Assembly (NCBI RefSeq): GCF_003048775.2
Contig: NZ_CP049272.1
Coordinates: 806,001-870,000 of the forward strand
Direction: 5' to 3'
Length of the DNA stretch: 64,000 nucleotides
Source: Campylobacter concisus
GTDB lineage: Bacteria > Campylobacterota > Campylobacteria > Campylobacterales > Campylobacteraceae
Part shown: positions 9,584-19,128 of the stretch, in pieces
Layout of the letters: the number at the start of each line of letters is the position of its first letter
Position numbering within the stretch: position 1 is the first letter of the stretch
Made by a program: the position numbers and the translations under genes
The notes under the pieces: generated by a model
The model's database searches: none
What the model was told of the DNA's origin: nothing
The model's input: only the letters and a program-made list of their open reading frames with translations

Positions 9584-10164
9584 CTTTTAAATTTCTCCCA
9601 CCACAAATAAGCAAAGATAAGCCCAAAACCTTTGACCTTGCTCTCATCAAAGGCAAATTTCATCATATCTTCTCGTTTTATAAAAACAAGTTCGATATCT
9701 TCGCCATCGACGCCACCGCCAGAATTTACCTTCATGCTCTCATCGATCTTTGCGTAAAACATAGTTTGCATATTGCCTCCAAAGCCAAAAGCACCGTATG
9801 TCATTGTGATACGCTCTATCTCTTTTAGCTCATAGCCCACTTCTTCGATCGCTTCTTCTCTAGCTGTTTGCTCTTCGCTTAGCCCTTTATCCATAAGCCC
9901 TGCGCAAAGCTCATAAGTAAAGCCTTGCTCATTTGTTTTGATGCCTTCTTTCTCTTGTGAGTACCAAACAGCAGGACGAAACTGCTTTACAAACAAAAAG
10001 GCATCTTTTTGCTCGTGATATAAAAAAATACTAACACTATTCATCACCTTGACGCAGTCCCAGTCTCTTTGGACACCATTTTGCATAAATTTCATCTTAA
10101 ATGGCTTTAGGTATTTTGACTCGCCAAGAGGCAGAATTTCTAAATTAGTTATAGTAGTATCCAT
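9580..10164 (-). CDS. Nudix hydrolase, UDP-sugar/ADP-ribose pyrophosphatase type
   Basis: The 194-aa protein carries a Nudix helix at about residues 95-115: GLMDKGLSEEQTAREEAIEE followed by VGY. The surroundings (YELCAGL before, TYGAFGFGGNMQTMFYA after, then SGGGVDGEDIELV) closely resemble human NUDT14 (UDP-glucose pyrophosphatase) and bacterial AdpP-like enzymes as I recall them. The usual Arg before the first Glu of the RExxEE core is replaced by Glu here, with an Arg one residue earlier. The start overlaps the end of mgtE by 16 bases, so the two are co-transcribed. Substrate specificity is not certain. Confidence 0.85.
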   Translation of the reverse strand: MDTTITNLEILPLGESKYLKPFKMKFMQNGVQRDWDCVKVMNSVSIFLYHEQKDAFLFVKQFRPAVWYSQEKEGIKTNEQGFTYELCAGLMDKGLSEEQTAREEAIEEVGYELKEIERITMTYGAFGFGGNMQTMFYAKIDESMKVNSGGGVDGEDIELVFIKREDMMKFAFDESKVKGFGLIFAYLWWEKFKS

Positions 10165-11516
10165 TTTGCAAGTCCTAAAAAGCTAAAAAATCCTATCGCA
10201 TCAGTAAAAGTAGTAAGAATGACGGCTGAACCGACTGCAGGATCTATGTTAAAGCGCCTTAGCGTTAAAGGTATGATCGTGCCAAAAAAGCCAGCAAAGA
10301 ATAAATTCGTAACCATACTAAGTCCGATAACAACGCCAAGCATACCTTTGTCAAACCAAACAGAGGCGATTATGCCCATTACCACACCAAAGATTAGTCC
10401 ATTTATAAGTGAAATACTAACCTCACGTTTTAGAACATTTTTGGCATCTTTAAACTCTATTTCGCCAAGTGCCAAACGACGAACCGTAACGGTAAGCGCT
10501 TGTGTGCCGGTATTTCCACCCATTGACGCAACTATTGGCATTAAAACAGCAAGAGCGACGTAGGCTGCGATTGTCTCGTCAAAAAGCCCGATTATAGATG
10601 AGCTAAAAAGAGCTGTTAGTAAATTTACACCAAGCCAAACCGCACGACCACGACCAGCCTTAAAAAGTGTATCGTCCTCTTCTGACTCGTCATCAACGCC
10701 GGCTAGGTTATAAATTTGCTCAGTTGCACTCTCTTGAATGTAGTCGTGGATGTCATCAGACGTGATACGACCAAGCAAAATTCCAGTACTACTAGTAACT
10801 GCGATAACATTTAAATCGTACTCTTGAAACATATCAGCGACATTTTGCATAAGATCCATATCATTTGCAACGTGTGGCTTGTAGTGATCGATCTGTGCTG
10901 ACTCGATATTTTGCTTTAGTGTCTTTGTAAAATCAAAAAGTATAAGATCTTCAAGCGGGATAGCGTATTGTAAAACGCCATTTTTATCGATGATAAAAAG
11001 CTGCGAGATATTTTCTAGCTTGCCTTCTTGCTTTTCTCGTCTAAGTCTTGCTACTGCATTGCCAAGCTTTTCCTCAAGATGAGCCGAGAAGAGCTCTGTT
11101 TGCATGTGAGCACCGGCTCTATCTTCTTCGTAGCTTCTAAGCCTTAAAATTTCATTTTGGTTTTCTCTGTCAAGCTCGTTAAAAAGCTCTCTAGCTTTAT
11201 CCTCGTCAATGTCCTCGATGTATTGAAGCAAGTCAGTCGCATCATCACTCTCTAGCTCTTCAAGTGCTTCTACGATCTTTTCAGCTGGAAGCTGTTCGAT
11301 CACATCTTTTAGCATGTGATCAGGTAACTCGATAGCAACATCACCTAAAATTTCAGGGTCTAGCTTTTCAAGATAGTGAGCAAAAAGCTCTTCGTCGTGC
11401 TTTTTAAGTGTTTTTAGGTGTTGGGCTAGCTCGTAAGGCGAGAGTTCGTTATCTTCTAAATTTTCATCCAAATGCTGATCTATCAGCTCTTTTGCTTCTT
11501 CTAGTTCTTGGCTCAA
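10149..11516 (-). CDS. mgtE: Magnesium transporter MgtE
   Basis: This 455-aa inner-membrane protein is a Mg2+ channel. An acidic helical N domain (residues about 1-130) is followed by a pair of CBS domains (about 130-265) that sense Mg2+, then a C-terminal five-helix pore region. The pore carries the MPIVASMGGNTGTQALTV motif. The gene follows the M23 peptidase gene by 9 bases and runs into the Nudix gene with an overlap, forming a three-gene leftward unit. Length and domain order are normal. Confidence 0.95.
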   Translation of the reverse strand: MSQELEEAKELIDQHLDENLEDNELSPYELAQHLKTLKKHDEELFAHYLEKLDPEILGDVAIELPDHMLKDVIEQLPAEKIVEALEELESDDATDLLQYIEDIDEDKARELFNELDRENQNEILRLRSYEEDRAGAHMQTELFSAHLEEKLGNAVARLRREKQEGKLENISQLFIIDKNGVLQYAIPLEDLILFDFTKTLKQNIESAQIDHYKPHVANDMDLMQNVADMFQEYDLNVIAVTSSTGILLGRITSDDIHDYIQESATEQIYNLAGVDDESEEDDTLFKAGRGRAVWLGVNLLTALFSSSIIGLFDETIAAYVALAVLMPIVASMGGNTGTQALTVTVRRLALGEIEFKDAKNVLKREVSISLINGLIFGVVMGIIASVWFDKGMLGVVIGLSMVTNLFFAGFFGTIIPLTLRRFNIDPAVGSAVILTTFTDAIGFFSFLGLAKWILL

Positions 11517-11525
11517 GTTTTACCT

Positions 11526-12695
11526 TTAAAATTCTATTACATTAGGGAAAAATTCCACTTTATGATACTCTTTTTCGTTGCTTAAAGCATTTTTTATTAG
11601 CTCGTCATTTTTGCTAACAACTGCTTTAAATTTAGCTGATTCTTTCTTGTCTTCTAGGCTTCTAACGACCTTTATTGCACTTTCTGGATTGATAGGCTTA
11701 TTGTCCCTATAAAGACCAAAATGTAGATGTGGTCCTGTGCTCATACCGCTTGTACCAACGTAGGCTATGAGCGTACCTTGCTTAACTTTTAGTCCGCCTT
11801 TTATGCCTTTAGCAAAGCCATTTAAGTGAGCATAAAGTGTCTCATAGCCACCAGCGTGAGAGATGATGACGGTTCTGCCATATCCACTTTTTTGTCCGAC
11901 AAATTTAACCGTACCATCGCCTGCGGCTTTGATTGGTGTGCCTTTTGGAGCACCGTAGTCAACGCCAAGGTGCGCTCTATATCTTTGTAAAATAGGGTGC
12001 CATCTTTTTAGAGTAAAAGCTGATGTGATTCTGGCGTTTGTAAGAGGGCGAACAAGTAAAAATTTATCATTTTTCTTGCCATTTTTATCATAAAATTTAT
12101 CTTCAAATTTATACATGACATATCGTTTATTTTTCGTTTCTATCATCGCAGCATAGATTTCTGGAGTACCAAAAGAGCGGCCCATACGTATTTTTTGATT
12201 ATAAACGATAGCGATCGTATCGCCTTTGTTTATCTTTTTAAAATCAATGCCACTTCCTTTAAAAATTTCTTTAAAGCCAAGAGCTAGCGTGCCAGAGCCA
12301 GTGTAGTCAAAAATGTCTTCAGAGACTGATTTGTCCACCCTTAAGGCTAAAAATTTATCCTCACTTTGATAAGAGATGGGGAGAAATTCGAGCTTAAATT
12401 TATCATTGTCATCTCTAAAAATATGCATTTGAAGTTCGTCGCTAACAGGGATTAGTACTTGTTTGGTATTGCCGTTGTCGTCTTTATAAATTTGATACTT
12501 TGTGCCAGCGATGATCTCTTCTGTTAGTTCTTGATCTTCGGTTGCTAAGTTATAGTAAAGTGAAAGTGGGATTTTGTTTGTCTCTAAGAAATTTAAGAAG
12601 TTACTTCCATTTGGCCAGCTAAGCTCTTCGACACTTGGCTTTATAGCGTATAAATTTATAGATAATATTGCAAAAATTATAAAAATACGAGGCAT
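11526..12695 (-). CDS. M23-family peptidoglycan endopeptidase, Csd3/Pgp3-like
   Basis: The 389-aa exported protein starts with a signal peptide (PRIFIIFAILSINLYA). The C-terminal LytM/M23 domain (residues about 235-335) has the zinc ligands in HLGVDYG and HLHFG, with GYGRTVIISH and YAHLNGF between them. The N-terminal region with an OapA/LysM-like middle segment fits Csd3/HdpA of Helicobacter and Pgp3 of C. jejuni, D,D-endopeptidases and carboxypeptidases that shape helical cells. It opens the leftward mgtE-Nudix unit and is divergent from the PgbA-like gene. Assignment to the Csd3 subgroup is by overall length and layout. Confidence 0.85.
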   Translation of the reverse strand: MPRIFIIFAILSINLYAIKPSVEELSWPNGSNFLNFLETNKIPLSLYYNLATEDQELTEEIIAGTKYQIYKDDNGNTKQVLIPVSDELQMHIFRDDNDKFKLEFLPISYQSEDKFLALRVDKSVSEDIFDYTGSGTLALGFKEIFKGSGIDFKKINKGDTIAIVYNQKIRMGRSFGTPEIYAAMIETKNKRYVMYKFEDKFYDKNGKKNDKFLLVRPLTNARITSAFTLKRWHPILQRYRAHLGVDYGAPKGTPIKAAGDGTVKFVGQKSGYGRTVIISHAGGYETLYAHLNGFAKGIKGGLKVKQGTLIAYVGTSGMSTGPHLHFGLYRDNKPINPESAIKVVRSLEDKKESAKFKAVVSKNDELIKNALSNEKEYHKVEFFPNVIEF

Positions 12696-12771
12696 TAATG
12701 TCCTTTTAAAAAGCTGGTGGGATTTTAACTAAAACTTGCTTTAATTTTGCAAAAGATAAAGCATTTTAGGC

Positions 12772-12777
12772 TATAAT
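12772..12777 (+). promoter_or_regulatory. -10 element of the PgbA-like gene
   Basis: TTTTAGGCTATAATCGC contains a perfect TATAAT 31 bases before the TTG start. A run of T lies upstream in place of a -35 box. Confidence 0.65.
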
Positions 12778-12808
12778 CGCTCTAAAAATTTAAACCTAGG
12801 AGATATTT

Positions 12809-13531
12809 TTGAAACGTATATTTGTGATTTTATCGCTAGTTTTTGGCTTTGCTTTTGGGGCTGATTTTTCTTTAAATGAGTATAGAACTCCTATAATTAG
12901 CGTCGATAGTGATGGCACAGCGACGATAGTTGATAGTCCAGAAATTTTAATCGGCTCAAGTGGTGTCGTACTTCATAAATTTGACACCGATAGCTCTATC
13001 ATCGCAAGAGTTAGTGTTATCTCAAAAAATTCTGGCTTTGCTAAGATTAGATTTGAGGTGTTTGATCTGCTTGAGCAAAAGGCGCTCCCACTTCCAGGCA
13101 TTGCACCTGCAAATGGCGATATGGTCGTGCTAAACTATCTTTATAACCGCTCATTAATCATCGTGCCAAATAAAGAAATTTACGAAGAGATCACATCTGC
13201 GTTTCCAAATATGATATTTATCCACCCAGATATTATAGGAGCGTATCTAAGCTACGAATACAAACCAAATCCAAGCAGAGATGACTTTAGAAAAATGTGC
13301 GCTCAAAGCGCAGCTGGTTTAATTTTCGTAGCGATGGATGGCAGAAGCGTTTTTGCTGATTGCCAAAGCTTTAAAGTACTAAAAGAATTTAAAAGTGGTG
13401 AGGTTGAGTACTATCAGCTACCATTTTATACAAGAGTTAGCGACATAGACACCGTCTTTTGGAAGCTAAATAGCGAGCACATCAACAACTACGACGCTCA
13501 CTACGAAAAACTTTTCGAAGAAGATAACTGA
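12809..13531 (+). CDS. Exported protein similar to the N-terminus of plasminogen-binding protein PgbA
   Basis: The 240-aa protein has a signal peptide ending around FGFAFGA (residues 1-18). The body (residues about 20-235) resembles the domain at the N-terminus of Helicobacter PgbA/PgbB; the long C-terminal part of those proteins, which carries the plasminogen-binding lysines, is absent here. It is therefore best called a PgbA N-domain protein; plasminogen binding is not implied. The start is TTG with AGGAG 8 bases upstream. A BrkB-family gene follows after 3 bases, so they form an operon. Confidence 0.75.
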   Translation: MKRIFVILSLVFGFAFGADFSLNEYRTPIISVDSDGTATIVDSPEILIGSSGVVLHKFDTDSSIIARVSVISKNSGFAKIRFEVFDLLEQKALPLPGIAPANGDMVVLNYLYNRSLIIVPNKEIYEEITSAFPNMIFIHPDIIGAYLSYEYKPNPSRDDFRKMCAQSAAGLIFVAMDGRSVFADCQSFKVLKEFKSGEVEYYQLPFYTRVSDIDTVFWKLNSEHINNYDAHYEKLFEEDN

Positions 13532-13534
13532 TAA

Positions 13535-14356
13535 ATGAGCCGTTTGTCCTTAAGTAAGCAAAATTTAAAGGAGTTTTTAAATTTGCTCCCAACGCTTAAG
13601 GACAAAGAGCTCTTTCACTATGCCTCAAGCCTTAGTTTTCATACGATTTTATCGATCATTCCGATACTTCTTATATCATTTTCTATCTTTACAAAACTGC
13701 CTAGTTTTGAGGATTATTACGCCAAGATTCAGGACTTTATATTTTCAGCTCTTTTGCCAAGCAACCAAGAGATCATCTCAAACTACTTGCAAAATTTCTT
13801 ACAAAATAGCGGAAATTTAGGCATAGTTGGCTTTGTGGCGATGATATTTACATCGGCTATGTTTTTTAGCGACTATGAATATGTAGTTTTAAAAGTGACA
13901 CGTGCAAGTAAGGCTAGAGGATTTTGGTCAGCACTTAGCTCGTATTGGACACTTATCACGCTCGCGCCACTTGGTCTTGCCGGTAGTTTTTATCTTTCAA
14001 GCCTCATTCAAGAGATGCTAAACTCAAACGTGATCACAAACTCGATAAATTTTTTAAGCATATTCCCATATCTCATCATCTGGGCGATATTTTGCATCAC
14101 ATATCTCATCTCAGTAAATGACGAGATAAAGTTTAAAAGCGCTTTTTTTAGCTCGTTTGCCGCTTCGCTCGTTTGGTATATTGGCAAGTCGGCCTTTGTC
14201 TATTATGTCCTTTACAACAAGACCTATCTAAGCGTTTATGGCTCGTTTTCAGCCGTACTTTTCTTTTTTGTCTGGATCTATATCTCGTGGATCATCTTTT
14301 TATATGGACTAAAGCTTTGTGCTTATCTCTCTAATAGTTCAAAATTTAAAAGATAA
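13535..14356 (+). CDS. YihY/BrkB-family membrane protein
   Basis: The 273-aa protein has a cytoplasmic N-terminus and about six membrane helices (residues about 38-60, 92-115, 130-155, 175-195, 205-225, 240-262). HYASSLSFHTILSIIPIL is the family signature near the first helix, and the SAVLFFFVWIYISWIIFLYG segment lies at the end. The family was once annotated as ribonuclease BN, which is wrong; its role in the envelope is unknown. It lies directly behind the PgbA-like gene and ends in a convergent gap. Confidence 0.88.
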   Translation: MSRLSLSKQNLKEFLNLLPTLKDKELFHYASSLSFHTILSIIPILLISFSIFTKLPSFEDYYAKIQDFIFSALLPSNQEIISNYLQNFLQNSGNLGIVGFVAMIFTSAMFFSDYEYVVLKVTRASKARGFWSALSSYWTLITLAPLGLAGSFYLSSLIQEMLNSNVITNSINFLSIFPYLIIWAIFCITYLISVNDEIKFKSAFFSSFAASLVWYIGKSAFVYYVLYNKTYLSVYGSFSAVLFFFVWIYISWIIFLYGLKLCAYLSNSSKFKR

Positions 14357-14446
14357 ATTTAATAGTTAGTACCAGCTGGCAATATATTTTTATAAATTTA
14401 CCAGCTAGTGTGATTTGTATTATTTTATGTAGAATATTATGTAAAA

Positions 14447-15472
14447 TCAGCGTTTAAACTCGCAAATTTCTATCTTTACTCCAAGCTCTTTGCTAAAATC
14501 TTTAGCCTTTTTCTCTAGCTCATCTTTGTCAAAGCAGATAAGATCTATGTAAGATCGCATCTCGCCATTTGCTTCACCTATGATCTCACAAATTTCACTC
14601 TCTTTTAGCGCGTCTGAAATTTTGTTTTTGCTATCAACGCCAAACTGTATGTCGCCACCGTGAGATATGGCTAAAAAGCAAAAATTTATGCCAAGCTCAA
14701 AAGCTTCGTTATAAGTATCGCTTGCACCGTCGTAGTATTCGTTTAGTAGCTCGCTAAGAGATGTAAATCCTGTGAAAACGTCGTCACGTAGCTTGTTTGA
14801 ACGAGGCTCTAGCTCATAGACCATAAAATTCTTAAGTGGCTCGTTTGAGGCTTCTTTACCAAATTTCTCATCTATAAGATCGGCAAAGTCGATCAGTGGC
14901 ACGCCTTTTTCTCTTGGCTCATCTATTATCTCAAACTCTCCAAGCATATTTATCATGATCATCTCACCAACTACGTTGTCACAAAGTATGAGCGATAATG
15001 TATATGCCTTATTTTCATCTTCGCTTTTAAGCTTACTTAGAGTCTCGTTATATAGGCACATATCTACGCTTTTGTCATTAAATTTTGCATAGACCATGAC
15101 CTCATTTGCATCAACGCTTACGCCATACATTTGTATAGTAGCGACGTTTCGTGGTGCACGTGGCTTGCCAAGTGTGCAAGTAAGCTTTGCCTCATACTCT
15201 TTTGGCATGCGCAATTTTATAAATTTAAGCCACAAAAGCCTATGTTTAAGTCCTTCTGGAGTGAGTACTAGATCGATCTTTCCATCAATAAGGCCTATCA
15301 TAAAAGTTGGATCAACTAAACATAAATTTAGCGCTTTTTCGGTCATTTTGCTTGCAGCTTCAAAATTTTTATCTTCTAAATTTTGTTTGATGGTGTCTAA
15401 ATTTTTGCCAAACTCGCTCCAAAATTTATCAACTCTGCTTGCAAAGCTAGAGCTCTTTTTAGAAAACCACAT
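14447..15472 (-). CDS. Conserved cytoplasmic protein of unknown function
   Basis: I do not recognise this 341-aa protein. It has no signal peptide or membrane helix. The N-terminal 60 residues are helical and charged, and a mixed alpha/beta body follows. It is acidic overall. The start ATG has AAGGA 6 bases upstream, and this site overlaps the stop codon of the phosphatase gene before it, so translation is probably coupled. Codon use matches the neighbours. Confidence 0.75.
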   Translation of the reverse strand: MWFSKKSSSFASRVDKFWSEFGKNLDTIKQNLEDKNFEAASKMTEKALNLCLVDPTFMIGLIDGKIDLVLTPEGLKHRLLWLKFIKLRMPKEYEAKLTCTLGKPRAPRNVATIQMYGVSVDANEVMVYAKFNDKSVDMCLYNETLSKLKSEDENKAYTLSLILCDNVVGEMIMINMLGEFEIIDEPREKGVPLIDFADLIDEKFGKEASNEPLKNFMVYELEPRSNKLRDDVFTGFTSLSELLNEYYDGASDTYNEAFELGINFCFLAISHGGDIQFGVDSKNKISDALKESEICEIIGEANGEMRSYIDLICFDKDELEKKAKDFSKELGVKIEICEFKR

Positions 15473-15475
15473 TTT

Positions 15476-16177
15476 TTATCCTTGTTTATTAAAATTTTCA
15501 ACATTTTTTTGCGTATAAATTTTCATCGATGGAAATTCTAAGGCACTTAGCTTGTCATATCCTTCTTCATTAAAAACACATCCCGTATCGATATTGGCGC
15601 TATTTGTATAGAGCTTAGCCTCATGCACTGGCGTGTGTCCGTAGACATTAAATATGCCTTCAACTTGCATCATATCGCCTCTGCCTGATAGTACATGCCT
15701 TCTAAACTCATCCCTTGAACTATCATCATCTCTTAAAGTCCAAAATTTGCCAACAGCCGAGTGGGAAACGACCAAATGCTCGCCATTTTGGTTTTTGTGG
15801 TCTTTAAACTCCAGATAAACTGGCCTTGTTTCTAAAAAATCCACATGCCTTTGCTTAAACTCCACACTTTGTCCAAGGTATGATCTATATGTCTCTTCTC
15901 CGCCGTTTCCAAAGAACCAGCTCCTGTCAAATGGCACTTTGTTGTTTAGAAATTCAAGTTTATTACTTAGCAGCCTGCGCTCATGATTTCCCATTACCAT
16001 TTTATAGTTATTTTGCATGATAAGCTCGACTACATCGCAACTAAAAAGCCCTCGATCTATCACATCTCCGACAAAGCAAATTTGTGATTTTTCTTTGTCT
16101 GGAAACTGCTTGATAAGCTCTAAAAGTGTGTTAAAACAGCCGTGCACATCGCCTATGATATAAATTTGCTCGCTCAA
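15476..16177 (-). CDS. PPP-family metallophosphatase
   Basis: The 233-aa protein carries the three metal-binding motifs of the phosphoprotein phosphatase family: GDVHGC at residue 9, GDVIDRG at about 37 and GNHERR at about 60, and later histidines in VVSHSAVG and YGHTPVH. These fit a serine/threonine phosphatase or an ApaH/PrpE-like diadenosine tetraphosphatase; the substrate cannot be decided. The start is TTG with AAAGGAG 5 bases upstream. It is followed by the unknown 341-aa gene after 3 bases. Confidence 0.85.
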   Translation of the reverse strand: MSEQIYIIGDVHGCFNTLLELIKQFPDKEKSQICFVGDVIDRGLFSCDVVELIMQNNYKMVMGNHERRLLSNKLEFLNNKVPFDRSWFFGNGGEETYRSYLGQSVEFKQRHVDFLETRPVYLEFKDHKNQNGEHLVVSHSAVGKFWTLRDDDSSRDEFRRHVLSGRGDMMQVEGIFNVYGHTPVHEAKLYTNSANIDTGCVFNEEGYDKLSALEFPSMKIYTQKNVENFNKQG

Positions 16178-16333
16178 TTTTTCTCCTTTGTGCCAAATTT
16201 TAGTCTATTAAGCTTAAAAATGTAGTGTTAAGAAAACACTTTTGTATAGCTGTACTATATTGGCGTAATGCTAGCGATATATAAAGTTAAAACCTAGTAA
16301 AAGATATTTAAAATTTAAGGAATTTAAAGCAGA

Positions 16334-16351
16334 AGGGAGCCTAAGCTCCCT
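16334..16351 (-). terminator. Hairpin behind the aldehyde dehydrogenase gene
   Basis: AGGGAGC and GCTCCCT pair over 7 bases around a CTAA loop, 4 bases after the stop codon. The T-tract after the stem is weak on the minus strand. Confidence 0.65.
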
Positions 16352-16355
16352 AAAA

Positions 16356-17831
16356 TCATTGTGCGTAAAAGCCGCTAACCTTACCGGTTAGGTCAATCAT
16401 GATGTTTTTCATTTGAGTGTAGTGCTCAAGGATGATCTTGTGAGTTTCTCGGCCGATACCTGAGTTTTTATATCCGCCAAATGGGCTGCCTGCTGGGATT
16501 TGGTTATAGGTGTTGATCCAGACTCTGCCAGTCTCCATAGATCTTGCAACGCGGAGCGCTTTTGTGATGTCTTGTGTGAAAATTCCGCCACCTAGGCCAT
16601 ATTCGCTGTCATTTACCATTTTGATAAGTTCGGCTTCATCTTTAAATTTGATGACAACGCCAACTGGTCCAAAAATTTCTTCCTGTGCCACTCTCATATC
16701 ATTTGTCACATCAACTAACAACGTTGGCTCGACAAATGCGCCCTTGTCGCAACCATTTGCAGTGTAGGCTTTGCCACCGACTGCCACTTTTGCGCCTTCT
16801 TTTTTGCCGATCTCGATGTAGTTTAAAATTTGCTCAGCTTGTTTTTTATTGATTTGTGAGCCCATTTGAGTACTAGGATCTAGCGGATCGCCAACTTTTA
16901 TAGTGCTAAATTTCTTCACCGCAGCCTCTATAAATTTGTCGTAAAAGCTCTCTTCTACGAAAATTCTTGATCCTGCGCAGCAAACTTGACCTTGGTTAAA
17001 CAAAATTCCAAGCTGAAGGCCGTCAAGCGCTTTGTCTAAATTTGCGTCGCTAAAGAAGATATTTGCGCTCTTGCCACCAAGCTCAAGTGTGGCTGGGATG
17101 ATACGGCGAGCCGCTGCTATGGCGATATCTCGGCCGATCTCGGTTGAGCCAGTAAATGCTAGCTTGTCAAGGCCTGGGTGGTTTTTGATCCACTCGCCGC
17201 TCTTGCTACCTTTTCCAGTTATTATGTTGATAAGACCTTTTGGCAAAATTTTATCTATCAGCCTAAATAGCTCAAGCACGCTTAGACTTGTCTCGCTTGA
17301 AGGCTTAAACACGCTTGCATCGCCTGCTGCGATCACTGGAGCTAGCTTCCAAGCTGCCATTAAAAATGGAAAATTCCAAGGTACGATCTGACCCACAACA
17401 CCTATTGGCTCGCGTAAAACGATAGAGAGTTGCTTCTCATCAAGTACATTTGCGCTGCCTTCTTCGCCCATGATAACGCCAGCAAAGTACCTAAAATGCT
17501 CTGCTGCAAAAGGAATATCAACATTTAGCGTCTCGCGGATCGGCTTGCCGTTATCCATGCTCTCGACTTTTGCCAAGTGCTCTTTGTGCTCATCGATGAT
17601 ATCAGCGATCTTATTTAAAAGCTTTGCACGCTCGCTAATTGTGGTGTGTTTAAATTTCTTAAAAGCCTCACGTGCAGCACGAACTGCGTCATTTACATCT
17701 TCTTCGGTAGCATCAGCGATCTTTGCAAGGTGCTCGCCGTTTGCTGGATTTTTTGCATCAAGTGTAGCGCCGTCTTTTGCGTCGCGCCACTCACCATTTA
17801 TGAAAAGCCCATATTTTTCTAGTAGTTTCAT
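16356..17831 (-). CDS. NAD(P)-dependent aldehyde dehydrogenase
   Basis: The 491-aa enzyme oxidises aldehydes to acids. Visible landmarks are the Rossmann region IVPWNFPFLMAAWKLAPV, FTGSTEIG, the general base Glu in LELGGKSANI, the catalytic Cys in GQVCCAGSR, and EEIFGPV with PFGGYKNSGIGRE at the end. It resembles the AldB/ExaC group of acetaldehyde-type dehydrogenases. The start has AAGGAG 7 bases upstream. It is a single-gene unit with its own terminator. The physiological substrate is not known. Confidence 0.92.
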   Translation of the reverse strand: MKLLEKYGLFINGEWRDAKDGATLDAKNPANGEHLAKIADATEEDVNDAVRAAREAFKKFKHTTISERAKLLNKIADIIDEHKEHLAKVESMDNGKPIRETLNVDIPFAAEHFRYFAGVIMGEEGSANVLDEKQLSIVLREPIGVVGQIVPWNFPFLMAAWKLAPVIAAGDASVFKPSSETSLSVLELFRLIDKILPKGLINIITGKGSKSGEWIKNHPGLDKLAFTGSTEIGRDIAIAAARRIIPATLELGGKSANIFFSDANLDKALDGLQLGILFNQGQVCCAGSRIFVEESFYDKFIEAAVKKFSTIKVGDPLDPSTQMGSQINKKQAEQILNYIEIGKKEGAKVAVGGKAYTANGCDKGAFVEPTLLVDVTNDMRVAQEEIFGPVGVVIKFKDEAELIKMVNDSEYGLGGGIFTQDITKALRVARSMETGRVWINTYNQIPAGSPFGGYKNSGIGRETHKIILEHYTQMKNIMIDLTGKVSGFYAQ

Positions 17832-17958
17832 ACTTTTCTCCTTGATTAAGATTTTGTAAAAGGATTATAATATTAATAAAATTTATCAAAAATAAATTTT
17901 GGACATAAATTATCTTTTTTAATAAATTTTATTATTTAAAGTAGGATTATTTTAAAAT

Positions 17959-19128
17959 TTAACTCTGCCAAGAGAGCAAAAACGTAGTCTCGCCATCAAG
18001 TTCGCTTTGGCATTTTACGACGATATCATTTTTCTTACAGCACTCTTTAACTAAATTTAGCCCTATGCCAAAGCCGCCTTGATCGTCGTTAAATCTCGTG
18101 TAACGATCAAAAATTTGAAGTTGCTGCTCTTTGCTGATGCCTCGACCGGTGTTACTTATGCTAAAGAAATTTGGCTCTAAAGTGATGCGTACTTTTGAAT
18201 TTGGCGCTGCATATTTGGAGGCGTTGCTAAGAAGGTTGTCTAAAATTTTGCTCACATCCCCAAGATCTGCATTTATAAGGCTTGGCTTTAGGCTAGTATC
18301 TATCTCAAGTCCGCGTTTGGCAAAAAATGGCGAGAAATAGTTCAGTCTTTGTGTGGTTAGCAAATTTAGATCTATGAGCTCTTTTTTGCTAGGCTTGTCT
18401 AGGTTAAAGCTTAGATGAACGAGCGCGTCATAAATGTTATTTAGGCTCTTTGCGGCAAGGCTGATATTATTAAAACGCTTTAAATTTCGCTCATTTAGGT
18501 TGTCAAGATCGGCTGTTTCTATACTCATCGAGATGACGCTTAGAGGCGTGTTTATCTCGTGTGTTGAGTCTTTTATAAAGCGGTTTAGCGTATCTATCTT
18601 TTCATAAAGCGGTCTTAGGCTCAGTTTTGCGAGGTAAAAGGCGACAAAGAGTAGGGCAAAAAAGAAAAAGAGTGCCTTTAGTATGGTTGAAATTTGTAAA
18701 GATAAAATTTCAGCCTTGATATCTTTGCCAACTAGAAAAATATCTGCGTACGAGAGCTCGTCTGTAGTGTTGTCGTCCATGTACTGGATCTTTTCAAATA
18801 TCGCGACCTTGCCGCTAATCAAATTTACATTTTTGCTTTTATCGATCTTTTGACAGTCAAAGTCTTTATAAATTTTCTCGCCATTTTTTAGCACGATGCA
18901 AGCATGCACGCCTTTTTCTTTTGTTAGACTTGAAATTGAGTCAAGTCCATTCATTCTAGCTTTCATGTAAATGCCCATCTTTATCTCTTTTAGCATTTTG
19001 ACCTCGTTTAAGATGAGCGCATTTTTTTTATTTTTGTAGTCGTTTATGAAAAAATAGCCCAGAAAGAGCACGGAGCTAACAAGATAGAGGGATAAAATTT
19101 TAAATAAAATTTGCGTCTTTTCAGACAT
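17959..19128 (-). CDS. Sensor histidine kinase of a two-component system
   Basis: Taken from the ATG at 19128, the protein has about 389 residues; a GTG at 19146 and an ATG at 19140 are also possible. It has a membrane helix near residues 5-25, a periplasmic sensor segment of about 120 residues with two Cys (GVHACIV and KDFDCQK), and a second helix at about 150-172. The kinase core has STHEINTPLSV (phosphorylated His), a dimerisation helix and an HATPase domain with GFGIGLNL. The gene overlaps the response regulator by 8 bases or more. The small periplasmic domain suggests sensing of an extracytoplasmic signal. Confidence 0.92.
   Translation of the reverse strand: MSEKTQILFKILSLYLVSSVLFLGYFFINDYKNKKNALILNEVKMLKEIKMGIYMKARMNGLDSISSLTKEKGVHACIVLKNGEKIYKDFDCQKIDKSKNVNLISGKVAIFEKIQYMDDNTTDELSYADIFLVGKDIKAEILSLQISTILKALFFFFALLFVAFYLAKLSLRPLYEKIDTLNRFIKDSTHEINTPLSVISMSIETADLDNLNERNLKRFNNISLAAKSLNNIYDALVHLSFNLDKPSKKELIDLNLLTTQRLNYFSPFFAKRGLEIDTSLKPSLINADLGDVSKILDNLLSNASKYAAPNSKVRITLEPNFFSISNTGRGISKEQQLQIFDRYTRFNDDQGGFGIGLNLVKECCKKNDIVVKCQSELDGETTFLLSWQS

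Noticed and set aside
14357-14446. Inverted repeat terminator in the convergent gap
   Set aside because: The two ACCAGCT copies are in direct, not inverted, order and no good stem forms.
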